DNA of 64,000 nucleotides from Erythrocercus mccallii (GCA_013397435.1 VZRG01000005.1:395508-459507); one strand, 5' to 3'; shown: positions 39,319 to 52,198, numbered from the stretch's first letter. Numbers and translations: made by a program. The notes: generated by a model from the sequence alone, not told the origin.

Positions 39319-42300
39319 AATACAAAAATGAACTACCTATTTAGTGCACTACAACATCTATAACACATATTCTGCCTTGATTTTGCACTTTGTAAATGTA
39401 CAGGAGTGGCTGAGTGACTGAAACTTCAAAATCTACCTCACTTTTGGAGCATGTATCTCTGTAACTGCTGCTGGTTTGGTTTAGGGGGTTGAGCACATTT
39501 GTCACAGGTTTTTTCAAGGTTACTAATGTGTCAGGAACTTGCTATGGCAGAGGTTTGTTCCTGCAGTTTGTTCTCATGGTGATACAGCTGCTGTCACTTC
39601 AACAACATTTTGACATCTAAAATTTTTTCACCAGTGTCCTTAGTTGTACTAAGTGATTACATTCTATCTTCAGTGATGAGCAGAGTGTAGATGTAATTCC
39701 TATTAAAACCCAGCCTCTGTCTCTCTGCCCTTCACACTGCCTCAAAATCACAAGAGCAAAACAACATCACAGTAGCAAACTTGGCTTTCCAGTTCTAATC
39801 AGGAGCATTGCCTGTGTGAAATCAATGGCTCTTGGTTTAAATAGATCAATTCAGAAACTTTTCCTTTTCCTGTTGGGTTCGTATACCTTTTCCAGATAAA
39901 CTGATTTATCTTTCATGTTTAATGGAGGAGTCACTAGCAGTTCCTACTTGTAAATTGCTTAAACCTTTCCATTACAAAAGATGGTTGCAGCCTTTCCTTT
40001 GAGAAATTCCTGTTTGCAGTGAGTGATCATATGCAGCATTAAGGATACCCTTTGATTAAGGAAATCCCCCTTTTTATTATTATTTTTTGTCCTATTCCAT
40101 AGGATGACACCCAACTTGTCCTGCAATATCAAATATTTAAAAATGCCCCCTCACTTTGTTGCCTTGTGTGCTCTCAGAAGGGCTGGAAGCCCACCAAAAT
40201 CACTATAAAGTCTAAAGCCAGGCTCTCACTTGTGCTACACCTGCAGCCATGGAGAAAGGACTATGAGTCCCAGAAAGGAGGTGTAGGAGTTACAGTTAAG
40301 TGGTTAAAAATTACTTCTTGCTCTCCAGGGAAAATAGAGAAACTCCCTCTCCAAATGCAAGTTTCAAGCAGCCTGTTGCTCATCCTCCTCCATTGTACTC
40401 TTGAGGGCTAGAACTTTAGACACCGTCACACTTCAATGACAGGGCCTTGCTCCTCCAACTGGTCCTAATCTCAGGGAAAAACCATGCCAAACAAGAATGT
40501 CCAAAACTCATCCCCCGTTCAGCCCATGCACTCTGAAAGAGAAGATCCTGTGGTGTAGAAGGCAATGGTCTGTAGAGGCACAGAGCTGTTCATTGCACCT
40601 GGCCACTGTAAAGCCATGCAGGGCAGGCCACCTTTACAAGCTGAGTAAGCATTTCCTGAATGCAGCAGAGGAAGGTGGCAGGGTGGATGGATGTCTTGAG
40701 CCTGATCCATGTTACCAAAGCAAAGGTACCCTTACTGCCCTCCACAACGTGTTCGGGCTGTCTGCAATGCCTCAAAATTACCTTTTGAGTCATCTGGTGC
40801 CTCACGTGCCCCCAGAAACCAGCTTGCTCCTCTTGTGCATCACCTGCCAAATCTAGTCTGGTGCTCCTAGATGAGCAAAAGCTGCCGCTAATTTTAAGAA
40901 AGACCTTGACTAAAACCTAGCGCTGTATGGCAATTGCAGAGGCAGGGGTTTCTGGTGGTTACTCTTGCCCTTTGATACTGTCCTGTGTGCAAGGCAATAC
41001 ACACTTCACTTCCAGTACATATTCAGAGATGTAAACCTTGTGCAAGTGAGTCTCTGAGTAGTTCAACCAAATTTCAATCCCAAATACAATCAAGTAGTTC
41101 AACTCTGAAGACTGCAGGATCAACCACTGTGACAGGTGCAGCAAAAAAATGTTCCTGTTTAACTTTTTATTCCAGCTGAGATGGGAACATACAATCCATG
41201 GTGAATTATGTCTTCTTCCACTCTCTATCCCTTCTCCAGATATGTGTTTCCTATTATTGTTGGAGGGAAGGAAAGAAGCCCCAGCACACTGCAATTGCCA
41301 CACTTCAAGGCAGCATGTTTTGAGAAACTTCCAAAGCAAAAAGCTGCCACCAGTCTCCAAGCACTGTCTCACTGCACAGCTGGAGAGGACCATCAGGGCT
41401 TAAGGAGATGCCATCTGTGCAATTTCAAGGCCACAAAGGTCTTAGAAAGTGTTAATGGCGTTCCTTAAAATGTCTTCACCGTGGAAAACTTCAGAGCATC
41501 TGTCATTTGTAAATTTTAACAGTGGGAATATCCTGCAGAAGAAAAATTTCAATCTTAACCTGATGTATTGGTTAAATATGGATTCTCTGGCACAAGTAAC
41601 TGTTTTTCAGTATTTGTGTGCCCTACTAGGGTTAAGAAATACAACAGCAATTAAAGTAGATGTACTCTGATGACTTGCTTGTGCATCAGTGCTATTAATA
41701 TCCATCTATCTTTCTGGGTACTTTCAAACAGGAGACCAAAATAATACCCCACAAAATGCTGAGGCAATACCTTGCATCATAAACTGCTGTGACTGTAATG
41801 AAATCAGACTTACACCACTTTATTTCATGAAATGTATTTTGTCAAGCTCTTGACAATGTCCCCCGGTTATCAGGGGCTACCATGGGTCCTGCAGTGTAAA
41901 GCAGCCATTGCCATTTGTGTCTCAACTTGTCCAGCATTCCCATGTCTTTGAATTTCCTGGCACTTTAACTCACTCAATAAATGCAGCTTTCTTTTCTTCT
42001 TGAATCAGACACAGCTATTTCCCAGTGGCGATAAACCTGAAGAAACATCCTAAAAGCTAGATAGATACATCTCTTTCACATTTATTGTGGATGTAAAATA
42101 CTCTGCAAAGAATATAAGCTGCTGTCAGGCATGTAGCCACAAGATGAGTATTTTTCTCACATATGTATCCATTTCTTTTAATAATGAATAATGGACTTTA
42201 TATTTAAAAGTGATGTTTCTATGAATGTGCTAGATTGTGCTATATTTCTTTTACATGAGTATATTCCCATCATGGCAAACTTCTCACAGAGCTTGCCTTG

Positions 42301-43690
42301 GGGGCTTTTGTTTAAAGTAATGCACTTTAATGAAAAAGAGCTGCTGAAATTTGTCAGCTTCTTCCAGCATGATTGCATTTTGGTGGTGGTTTAAAAAAAT
42401 CTTTACCCACTTTATGATCTTCATGCTTGTTCCAAAATCCCCCTTCATTTTTAAAAGTAAAAAGATATGTCTACACACATATTACTAAAAGCCCTAAAAC
42501 TGCTTTGGACCTTTTGCATGAATAGCCTCATTGAAGCCAATGAATAATAGAGGTAGACTTCAGCTGTGTGCAATTTTCAAGCTCTGGCTGTAGGGTAGAT
42601 TTCAAATATTACGAGCAATTTAGAGATATACACTTTGTGTGTAGTTTTCGAAGTCAGCAATATATTTTAAGGGCTTAATATCTAATGAGAAATGGATGAT
42701 ACTGATACCTCATTGCCAGGATGACTTTGGAAATTATCAGCCTTGACTCAGTGAAGTCGAGACATCTTTGGAAGAGTGAGTGAAGTACCCTTGTAAAGGT
42801 AAGTGACTGTGCAAGTTCTTGTAAGCTTTTTGGGTTTTGCATTTTTCTTGGTAGTTCTAGTCCTCTGGCACCAGGCAAATGGGCACGGCAAACTGTATGG
42901 TTGCAGTGAATCTGTGACCCACAGGTTCTTGGTTGTTTCCTCTTCCCCAGTGGGCTGTAGGGCAGACAAACTGAAAAATAGTATTAATTCCAGTAAGATA
43001 GACTCTCCTTTAGCAGTGACAGCAAGGGGCTGAGTCACTGTAGTGCTGAAAAGTGAGAAAGTATTTCAAGAGGACTGACATGCCCTTCAAGACAGGCACT
43101 GTAAGCCCTGCTGGATGCAGGGTGGTCTCTGGGGTGCTGCTGAAATGTGTTGGAGCCTGGAGGAGATGTACCAACCTGTGGGGCAGCAGCTGTGCTCCTG
43201 CAGCCCAGGCTGCACTGATGTGCTCCCATCAAACAGCTCTGCACTGAGCTAGCACCAAAGGCAAAGGTGACCTGCAGCACAGCGCTCTGGGAGCAGGTGG
43301 TGTGTGACTTACAAGAGACAAGAACTGTGTGTGCCACACTTTATTCTGGAAAATGCTTCCTAAATGCAGGCTGTGTGCTGGATTTACAGACAATTGGTTC
43401 CTGTGGTTTCAAGTAGCTACCTAGTATTCAGGTTCTTTTCAAATCCCGCTAGCTTCTCTTCTTTTCTGAGTATCTTGATGGACCCTGATAGATAACAAAG
43501 TCAATAATGTGATCAGGAATCGTAATTTTTGGAAGTGTATGTTCATGTATGAATGCTAGTGGAAATCTGAAACTAGAAAGGTATACACACACACTCAAGA
43601 AACAGAAATGTGAAGTAAAAATATTCCCTCAGAGACTTACTCTACAAATGTTTCAGTCTAGGTCAGATTGGCCAATGCAAGAGGGTTGTT
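39319..43690. other. Unique DNA, no supported gene
   Basis: Openings of 119 codons (40497-40856, plus) and 144 codons (40959-41393, minus) carry no motif I recognise and lack clear splice support. A GC-richer patch at about 43040-43330 has openings on both strands, most likely caused by composition. Confidence 0.55.
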
Positions 43691-43950
43691 ACAGAATCAC
43701 AGGATAGGCTGAGTTGGAATAGATCCATCAGGATCACTGAGTCCTGGTCCTGGACAGGACACTCCAAGAATCACACCATGTGCCTGAGTGTGTTGTCTGA
43801 ATGCTTCTTGAACTCTGTCAGGCTTGGTGCTGTGACCATTTCCCTGGTGAGGCTGTTCCAGTGCTCAGCCACCCTTTGTGTTAAAACCTTTTACTTATCC
43901 AGCCTAGAATTTCCCTGACACAGCTTCATGTTTCCTGTGTGAACCTCACA
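43691..43950 (-). mobile_element. CR1 LINE 3' end, 5'-truncated
   Basis: The plus strand begins ACAGAATCACAGGATAGGCTG, the usual reverse complement of a CR1 tail. It goes on through TTGGAATAGATCCATCAGG, the ACTCCAAGAATCACACCATG segment, the TTCTTGAACTCTGTCAGGC block and GTGAGGCTGTTCCAGTGCTC. The latter is the reverse of the GAGCACTGGAACAG part of the 3' region. Similarity ends near 43950. The insertion is on the minus strand and non-coding. Confidence 0.88.
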
Positions 43951-44183
43951 GGATCAAATGGTCCTGCCTGGCAGAGAAGCAACAAAAATGAATAGCAAGT
44001 GAAATGTACAGCCTGACCATTTGATCACGCACTTCTCCATACCAAAGATTAGCATCTGTATTCAAATGACAGGCCTTCGATTATTGCTCAGTAGCTCTCT
44101 TGATTCTTTGGTAACGTTGTAAGTTATCCCTAATGGTTGTCTGTAAACCTGACACTTGATCTCCTTTTCTCGCTCCATAGTGT
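43951..44183. other. Unique spacer between CR1 and solo LTR
   Basis: Ordinary AT-rich sequence. It is the pre-insertion flank of the solo LTR to its right. Confidence 0.6.
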
Positions 44184-44188
44184 TCTAG
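44184..44188. repeat. Left target-site duplication of solo LTR (TCTAG)
   Basis: TCTAG immediately precedes the LTR and is repeated exactly after it (44774-44778). Confidence 0.85.
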
Positions 44189-44329
44189 TGTCATGGGGTG
44201 ACTGTGTGACCGTGCCTATATCCCAAATCGTGGATTCTCTGTTTTGTCTAAGTAGCCGTGCCCCTCCCCCCATTGTCTGGGCTGGGACGGCCGTTTTTTT
44301 TCGGTCTTACTTTCGCTTTTGGCTCGCTT

Positions 44330-44360
44330 GCTGCTGCTGCTGCTTTTTGCTGCTGCTGCT
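44330..44360. repeat. (TGC)n triplet runs inside the LTR
   Basis: Two short runs of TGC units separated by TTTT. Confidence 0.85.
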
Positions 44361-44368
44361 TCGGCCGC

Positions 44369-44400
<32 letters not shown>

Positions 44401-44430
44401 GCTTGCTTTTTTTCTTCTTTCCTTCTCCCT

Positions 44431-44448
44431 CCCCCCCCCCCCCCCCCC
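44431..44448. repeat. C18 homopolymer inside the LTR
   Basis: Eighteen consecutive C, preceded by a long polypyrimidine stretch (44370-44430). The complementary G18 could form a quadruplex and is prone to sequencing length error. Confidence 0.9.
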
Positions 44449-44634
44449 GAAGACACAGAGACCGGCTCCGAGATCGACCCCTGGAAAATCCGGGAACCAG
44501 GGGACCCCCGGAGCCTGCGAACACGCTTCTGCGCCCTTCCCGCACAGAGACTGGCTACCTGGTGAAAAGCGACTTCGGAGTCATCTGGGTTCTCCTTCTT
44601 TCTGTGTTGGGAAGTGTTCTTTTGGATATTTACC

Positions 44635-44640
44635 AATAAA
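44635..44640 (+). promoter_or_regulatory. AATAAA polyadenylation signal in solo LTR
   Basis: ACCAATAAACAGG, 133 bases before the LTR end. It could act as a transcription stop signal for a plus-strand host transcript. Confidence 0.6.
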
Positions 44641-44773
44641 CAGGTTTTTTCCACTTTTCCCTCCAAGGAAATTCTTCCTGGACCCGTTGGGGGTGGGGAG
44701 GAGTTTGTGGAGGTGGGTTTCTAGGAGAATTCCTTCTGGAAACTTCCCCTTAATTTTGTCCCAAACCAGGACA

Positions 44774-44778
44774 TCTAG
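44774..44778. repeat. Right target-site duplication of solo LTR (TCTAG)
   Basis: Exact copy of 44184-44188. Confidence 0.85.
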
Positions 44779-47700
44779 ACAGGAAAGCATTTCCTCCGGA
44801 GCTTGGATTCATTTTTCTGTAGAGTTGTCCAAAATTTCACCAAGCAGTACTTATATGGTGTCAATCTAATGGTTCAGCAAAGAAACACATTTTAGAGGTT
44901 ATCAGATAAAGATAAAGCCTGTAGGAACTCTGTCATCTATGTATGACATCTATGATTCTTCATCAGTAGGAGGAAAATTCTTTCACTATGGGAGTAGGAT
45001 TTCTTCAAATCAATATTTCCTTTTCCCCTAATAAATCTTTAAGTTTTTTAAAAAAATTAGCACCTCAAAAAAAAAACAAAACAACCCCAGCTTCCATCAG
45101 AACATGCCCTGAAGGAGTAAATGAAGCTAGAAAGGGACAATATTTTTGTTATTGATTTATATCAGATGTTCCCGTGATGGGCAGAAGTAAATTAAGTTGT
45201 GTCTGGTCTTCAGCGGCATCTGTGACTTTTTCTTTTGGTTGGATTATGTTGTTTGAACTTGTTAGTAGCTCGTCAGAAACATTCTCAGCTTGTTGGGAAG
45301 ATACTTTGTCATAGAGTAATTTCTGGTTTATTTCTTCTGCAGTGTGGTGTCCATGCTGTCTTATTCTGCTACCCATTTTGGAGTGTTACTCCATATGGGA
45401 ACCAGGCAGGCAAATACTTCCTTTCCACACAAAATGATTTCTGGATTAGCTGGTTTTGTAGCTCATATGTAAAAGTCTACTGGAGCTCTCAGGATTTTTT
45501 TTTTTGAATTGCAAGTAATATACAAACTGAGTTATTCAGTAGTTGAAGGGTGACTAATATTTGTTTTACATAGTTCAAGTTGATGATTACAAAGTTTGAA
45601 GCTTGGTTGAATAGAATTGAGTACCTAAAACTCTGCAGAGCTTGTTTTTATTTTACATTTAATCAATTGATTTTTCCTTTAATGGATTCTCTTTGAAATT
45701 TTATGTTTGTACCAACGCACAGACTTCACTATTGCTGTATTGCATTACCAAGGGCAATATCAGTTTAAATCACTTCATGATAAAACTTTGCATAATCTGC
45801 TCATACAAACTAATTAAATGTCAGGTCATTGTAATACAGAGCTCATATTATCACCATGGGTCACTAGAAACAGCAATTAGTAATTCATGTGTAATCCAGT
45901 TAAATTCAAATTAAGAAAAATAATGTCAAGTCAGAGTTTTGTTCCTAACTTCCAGTTTTTATAATTTTGTACAAGTTGATGGGGGCACTCTAAACACACA
46001 GCTTCAGAATTGGTTTGTAATTTAATTTGATTCATACTGCTCAAGAATTGCTTTTAGGTTGTTCTAACCAGTGGTCACATGAGTGCTTGTACTTGGAAAT
46101 TAATTAACTTTAGAACATATACATATTTTGAATATGTTAATCCTTCACTTACTACACTGTTATTTTACTGATGGATATTTAATGGTTTGAAGGACCTCTG
46201 CATTTAGCTTTCGCAAGCAGAAATAAAAACTGGCTGATTGTTAGGTCAACTATGCAGCTCATAAATAAATGAAAGACCACAATGGTAGAAAGTCATGGAG
46301 GTTGTGCACCCTGCCATGTGCTAGGTAAAGACAAGTGAGAGGACAGGAGAGTGCTTTCTTCCACAGCTGCCTGATGGGGCAAGGACTCTGGGCTCTGTCA
46401 TGCCAGCTGTCCAGTTCATCCTCTGGTTTGTATCATCTGGTGCCTGCGGGAAAATGTTCTGCAGGATGCATTGTCTTAGCCTGCCACGTGAGATCCTGTC
46501 TCTGCAGTCAAGGACTGGGCAGCTGCGGTCAGTGTGTCCTTACTGGAGCACTCAGGCTTCTGTAAATGCACTGCAGCCAGAGCAAAACTCCACTGCTACA
46601 GTCCTCCTGCTATGGCTTTTTTTGTTTAGAGCTCCAGATAAGAAAGGCATGCTCAGCATTAGGTACTATACCATCTCTATATAGTTTTTATAGGATTTTT
46701 TCTTTCATTTTCCTAGGTATTTTTGGATTTGGGCTTCTTAGCATTTACCTTTCTATAGCTAAAATCTCATTAGGCTCCTATCGTATTTCAAACTAAATAG
46801 AATATCCTGACTAAAATGTCAGTGACATTCTTATAATGACTGTGTCTGAAAGAAGCTAAAATACTGGTTGTAATTTATTTATATAGCATGCAAAGGTCTT
46901 AGGTGATTTAGAGAGAAGTCTAAAGACAAACAATCATTCTGATCATGTGATGGCATATTCTCAGATTATTTTAGCTTCATCAGATTACTTGGTGTGAGCA
47001 GTGTCAGAGCTGGATTAAAAGTCACAATGTGATGATACTCACTATTCCCAGCCCTGTTCTTCAGTACTGCTCAGATCCATACAAAACCAGTTACTGGATG
47101 ATCTGTTGTGCATTGTTTTCTCACTACAAGGCTCTATCAAAATCTCTTCAAAAAAAGATAAAAGGAGCAACATATTCCAGGGTACTTTTATTTTGACAAG
47201 TCTCAAATTTAAGTATCTAACTTCAGTTTTGAGGTTTAAAAGATTTGGCCTTCTATTTTTTTTCCCCTTAACAAAGTGAAAATTCAAATGCTAAATCACA
47301 ATCAGCCAAGCCCATCACTGGCAAATTAGTGATGAAAAGTATACCCTGCTTTGTGTAGTTCCAGAGAGATGTTTTCAGATATGAATTTAGCTTTGAAGAA
47401 AGGCATGATTTCTTTCTAACTTTCCTGTCACATTCACTTTTGTAATATGATGATTACTGAGCATTCAAAAATAAGTGGTTACCGCAAAATATTTTTGCAC
47501 TCAGTTTATTGGTGTGTGCAGCACAGCTGTGTGTTGGTAACCTGTAATAGTGCAAAATACTGAAAACTTGAATGGCAGAATCAGATAAACTCTGAGATTA
47601 TTCAAGTGCTGTGCTAATAAATTTTTTTATATTTAATTAAAGTGTTTTGCTTTGGAAAGTTGCTATGAGACCTGCAGAATTTCCATTCTCATCCCAAGAG

Positions 47701-50700
47701 ATTGATACCAAACCCAGCCAACCCATCAGCCAATGGCACAGAGAGAGCTGGAGCTGCCACAGCTGAGCATGGAGCATGGAGAAGGCTGGGATACACTTAT
47801 GTCTCTTCTTTTCTAAACTGATGAATTAGTAAATATAACACAGGGCTGCATCATTCTATATCAGCTGAGATCTTGGCCTTGTATTTTGGAGAAAAGAACA
47901 TTTTGAAAAGAGAGAGATGAAGTAATGAAGAACCTGGAGATGGGAAGTTGGCACACTACCAAGGGCAGTCCTTGCTTTAGTGGAGCTGCATTTAAGTACT
48001 GCTGTGCTCTTTGCCATTGTTTCACAAAGGCAATTATGCTGAGTTCATTAAGATGACATCAAAGGCAGAGAGCTCTCACCATCTATTATGCAAGCACTAC
48101 AGCAAGCCTGCTGTTCATGCGTGTAGAGAAATGGTGGTGGATATTTTGTTTTCCCACTTTAAAGATTAAATACAACATCATTTACAAACAATGAAGTCAA
48201 TAAGAAATTTGAAGAATGTCTCTGACAATAAGTCTGCTCTAGAGTAAATATCTCTTGGTGTCTTTAAAGGTTATTTTAGACAGTACAGAGTTTACAGAAT
48301 CCCAAATGGGAGTTTGCTATCTTTATGTACATTAACAGACCGTGGCATCAACTTCCTTCACACTGATGTTGACAGAAAACTCAATCTGGTTTTGAATACT
48401 CTGACTTGTTTTCGAAATATAGTCTTACATCAGGTCTGCCCTGCAGTGGCAGCAGGAGTTCCCATTTACTTCACCTTGTGTTAGCCTAGGCACAGTAGCA
48501 GTGATGCTGCAGCTGTGTGCAACTCGCCCCAGACAGTGAAAACACAGAAAAAGCCAGCCACAACAATCAGGCACCACATGGTCCCCTTCCCCTCAAAATC
48601 CTACAGTGCTTTATAATTTTAAGATATATTTTTTATTTGCTTGTGACTTTGAGTCATTTGATTTTCTAGTTATAAGAGATAACATTTTAGCTTTTACTTA
48701 ATTTTAAAAAAAGATGTGGGGTTTTTTTTTTTTCTCCCATGGAATTGCATACTGCTGGAATATGATGATTTTCAAGAAAAGACTGTGAAGGTTAAAAAAA
48801 GTAGGTTGAAGTGATCACTATCTCAAGTGGGTATCAATTGAAAGAAAGCATGTTTTCTCATGGGACATTTAAATGTTTTGAGATCTTTAGTTATGAAAGA
48901 AGTCCTGTCAAAGGAAACATATTGAAGTGGCTTGGTCTACATGGAAATGTGAAAGTGAATGAGAATAAATTTAAGCTTGAATTAGCTGCGAAGCTGGGAT
49001 GCTTTCATCGCTGGTAAAGGATGAGTAAAAATAAAGTGCAAGTATACTTAAGAACTGATAGGTTAAGTTTGTCTTGACCTGTGAGTGTAACAGCTCAGAA
49101 GCAGCCTGGTCTCACTCGTGCTGCACAAGCTAATGGAAATGCCAGGATCAATTGCCTGTGCACCCATATGATGACATGAAGCTGCTTGTATGCACTCAGC
49201 AAATAAAAGCGACACAGATGTTTCTTCTGAAAAAGCAGTGCATATCATTGTACCAGCTTACACAATGAGAAGGACAAGGCTACTGATCTTGGTTTCTGGA
49301 GATGCTACAACAGCCACATCACCAGTAAACTCCTTTGGTGTCCCCCCCAGGGTGATATTAGCAAAAGCTGTGTGCCATATGTTGTGGTCTATGTGGGTGC
49401 ATTTAGAAAGCAAGCACCCACAGCCATGCAAAAATAAAGCACAAACTGGTGTTTTCTGACCGCATGTCGCTATGAATTAAGTACTACTGACAGAAAGAGT
49501 ATGCTGCCATTTCACTTCAGTTTTTGGGGGAAGATCTGTGGCTATGTATGGAGACATTAGTGAATACTAGTGAAATAATACTAATTGATAAAAATATCCA
49601 CTGCTTTTTGTGGACAGCCAGAGGAGTTGCCTTTGTGCAGACCAGTGCTACGTCTGTGCCCATGGAAACAGCATCCATTAAAAAGAAAACTGCAAAATTC
49701 TTATGCACATTAGCAGGAGCATAGAGGGAATGAGATCGTGGTTGTAATAAATCCCTTACTTTTTTACATTCCTGCCTTTCACTTTGGTAACTGCAGCACT
49801 GAGAACTTTGCCTTCAACTTAATTCTACATCTGTTCACTTCTCTCTGCCTCTGTAGCTCTGAGGCATTGAGCTCAAATGTTTCCCAGGGCTCCTGCTAGG
49901 GAGCTGCATTTCCAAATGTGCTTTATGCAAGCTTTCTTTATAACCACAAAATCCTACCTGTCAGCTGATGGGCTCTGGGAACACAGACTTATGCAGCATA
50001 GGAAACACCAGGTTGCTTAGGTCTGAGAGGCAAAGCCACATCACGTGCAAAAAAGATGCTGAAAATGCTTCTTTTCATGGCAAGCAGCATCACTGCTTGT
50101 GTTTGCTCCTCGAAAAGCAGTTCATTTAAACTGCCTTGCTTTGTTTCCACAAATGTAATCTACAGAAGTAATGGTAAGCCAAGCAAGCTCTAAGGGTCCT
50201 GGCACCGTCAGGCTCTTTAGGATTCATTGTAGCAGGGGAGAACATCTGCATCCTGAAGCTTTGGGAGTTGGGAACGAAAGATTATCATGTGTGTTTAACT
50301 GGCAATGAACTATTTTTAAATAAATGCCTCTCCTATTTGTTAACAGTGAGAAAGGATAATATAAAGGAAAATGTGGCCTCACATAGATTTAGAAGAGACC
50401 AGGCCATTACTCCAAAATTCTTGTTTCTTCACCTATGGCTTTTCCCCTCATTCCTAAGTGTGTCTTGATGACTGTGACATTTTTAGCAGTCAGGATATAT
50501 CCATGCACTGAGGTCCACAGTCCTGAATGTGAGCTGAAATTGTTTGAGATTCAGAGAATCTCATCATCCTGCTGTCTGCCTTAAGTATGTGGTGGTGGGC
50601 AACCTTTCATTACATGTTCCACCAGGGAAAAATCACACATCCCCTCCCAGTGACTGACAAGAGGCAGTGAAATCTCATTGCTTTCTGCTCTCCATCACCC

Positions 50701-51821
50701 TGCCTCAGCCCATCAGCTAACTGACAGATGGGACATGGTCCTGATGTATAGGTACTGGGAGATTAAAGAACAACTCTACAGCAAAATAAACCCATAGGAC
50801 ACAAGTAGCTTTTAAAATGACCTCAGGAGATGTGTCAGTCAGCACACAGTATGGGATTTTCTCAGGAAGGAATTGCATTTGTGAATTGTGTGTGTTGTTT
50901 AAACTGTAAAATGCCCTGCTGCCAAGCATTTGCCAAGCTGTTTCTTCCTGAGATGAAGGAGGGAGCTGGATCTAGGGCTCCCTGTGTTCATAAATAGAGA
51001 TTATAGATCTGTATCTACTGTTATCTATCCATTTACCTGTGTATGTTGAATGTCTCTTTTTGAAATGATGCTGACTAAGTTTTGTGTAAAGTGGAGCAGA
51101 ATTCTCCTGTGATGTTGATTACAACACACACTGTGTACATTTCTTATTTCTGAGGGGAAATGACTTAAAAAGTTGTTGAAGCAGAGAGAAGCACATGGGT
51201 CTTGGTTTAGTTTAATGGCAAATCACATTTGTCAAAAGTGCAGATAAGGGAGCCTCACCCCAAGCAATTTCTGTAACAAAAATTGGAACAAAACTTGACC
51301 CTGGACTCTGTGAATTCTGATCTCTGTGGGAGTTGTGCTTGCAGGAGAGTGGTGGGTTCAGTCCTTTAAAACGAAGGGCTTTGCCATGGTGTCTGCCTTT
51401 TATGTCCTTCCTCCTCACCTAAGGGGGAGAATTTTAGCCTAGGATTATTTTTTTTTCCTGTGGAGATGAAGAGTTTGGGGTTTTTGAGCTTTTAAAACCC
51501 GGAAGCAGAGGCTCTCAGTAGTTCAGGAGTGATTTGTGCTGCGGGGTGAGGAACTGAGCTGCTGTGTGCAGCTGTTGGTGAGCAGGAAAGTAGCAAAGTG
51601 TTCCATGAGGGCAGCTTCCCTAACTAGCATCACATAAAGTAACTCTTGTTTATCTGAGGATGGCTGATTTGTTGTGCCACTCAAGTTTATAGCTATTTGG
51701 GGAATGAGTCTTTCTTGGGATGGTTGTTTCTTTGTTCCTTACATGCAAAATCATTTGTGAGACCATGGCTCCTTGTGAAATACAAACTTCAGGTTGGGGT
51801 ATTTGACTGCTTCCAGTGCAG
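44779..51821. other. Unique DNA with a few unproven coding-like openings
   Basis: No gene is supported. A 75-codon minus-strand opening at 45149-45376 has a hydrophilic, protein-like composition. A plus-strand opening at 48811-49013 ends at a usable donor (CTG then GTAAAG) but lacks a good acceptor. Both are discussed as findings and are not called as genes. Confidence 0.55.
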
Positions 51822-51861
51822 GAGAGGGAGGAGAAAACAGTTGAAATCAATGGATTCGCAG
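51822..51861 (+). CDS. Candidate internal exon A of an unrecognised gene (partial)
   Basis: This 40-nt open segment follows a moderate acceptor (GACTGCTTCCAGTGCAG) and precedes a good donor (GCAG then GTGAAC). Read in phase 0 it encodes EREEKTVEINGFA plus one base, ending in phase 1. That is exactly the phase needed to join exon B at 52076, where the split codon becomes Asp. The intron between them would be 214 bp. Being so short, it could be chance. Support comes only from phase agreement with its neighbour. The protein family is not recognised. Confidence 0.3.
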
Positions 51862-52075
51862 GTGAACTCTCAGGTGTTCACAGGGTGTTGCGCAAAGCAG
51901 ATCTGTATGGTTGGCTGAAAACCAAATAAACATTTTGATTGCTCTGAAGTGATTTACTCTCAAGAAGAAAACTTGACTAATTTTTCAGCTGTCAAAGGTA
52001 GCAAAGACTCCTTCAGAATTACTTATTTAAAATTTTTACATTTTTTGGTCTCTTTAATTACCTATGTACTCACAG

Positions 52076-52198
52076 ACTGTGTAGCACAAGGCAGTTTTGA
52101 ATGGCGAGAGGAAGAGAAAAGAGCTTTTGCAGCAGCTGGAGACATTGAAGAAGTAGAAACAGAATTCTCTTTAGCTGCTGCAGAAAATGCTAGAGAAG
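52076..52198 (+). CDS. Candidate internal exon B of an unrecognised gene (partial)
   Basis: The acceptor is strong: a pyrimidine-rich run from 52041 ending TACTCACAG. The 123-nt segment encodes a charged, probably helical peptide including CVAQGSFEWREEEKRAF, GDIEEVETEF and SLAAAENARE. The best donor is GAAG then GTCTAC at 52199, giving phase 1 at both ends. If unspliced, the frame would reach a stop at 52225-52227 after LLRKLKLG, so a terminal exon is an alternative reading. The hydrophilic, alanine- and glutamate-rich composition differs from the random openings elsewhere in the window. No domain was recognised. Confidence 0.45.

Larger units (their letters stand above)
44189..44773 (+). mobile_element. 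Solo LTR of an endogenous retrovirus
   Basis: This 585-bp element begins TGTCATGG and ends CCAAACCAGGACA, so it has TG...CA ends and an imperfect terminal inverted repeat (TGTCATGG against TGTCCTGG). It is flanked by a perfect 5-bp duplication TCTAG. An AATAAA signal lies at 44635-44640, in the 3' part as expected for an LTR. The middle holds TGC triplet runs (44330-44360), long T tracts and an 18-base C run (44431-44448). It is richer in GC and CpG than its flanks. No primer-binding site or retroviral genes follow, so it is the product of recombination between the two LTRs of a full provirus. A 5-bp duplication fits ERVL-like and some other avian ERV groups; the group is not assigned. The open frames across it, up to 203 codons, are low-complexity artefacts. 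Confidence 0.87.

Noticed and set aside
44258..44869. 203-codon plus-strand open frame (and shorter overlapping ones on both strands)
   Set aside because: It lies mainly in the solo LTR and is built from T, TGC and C homopolymer tracts, giving Phe, Leu and Pro runs. It is a low-complexity artefact.
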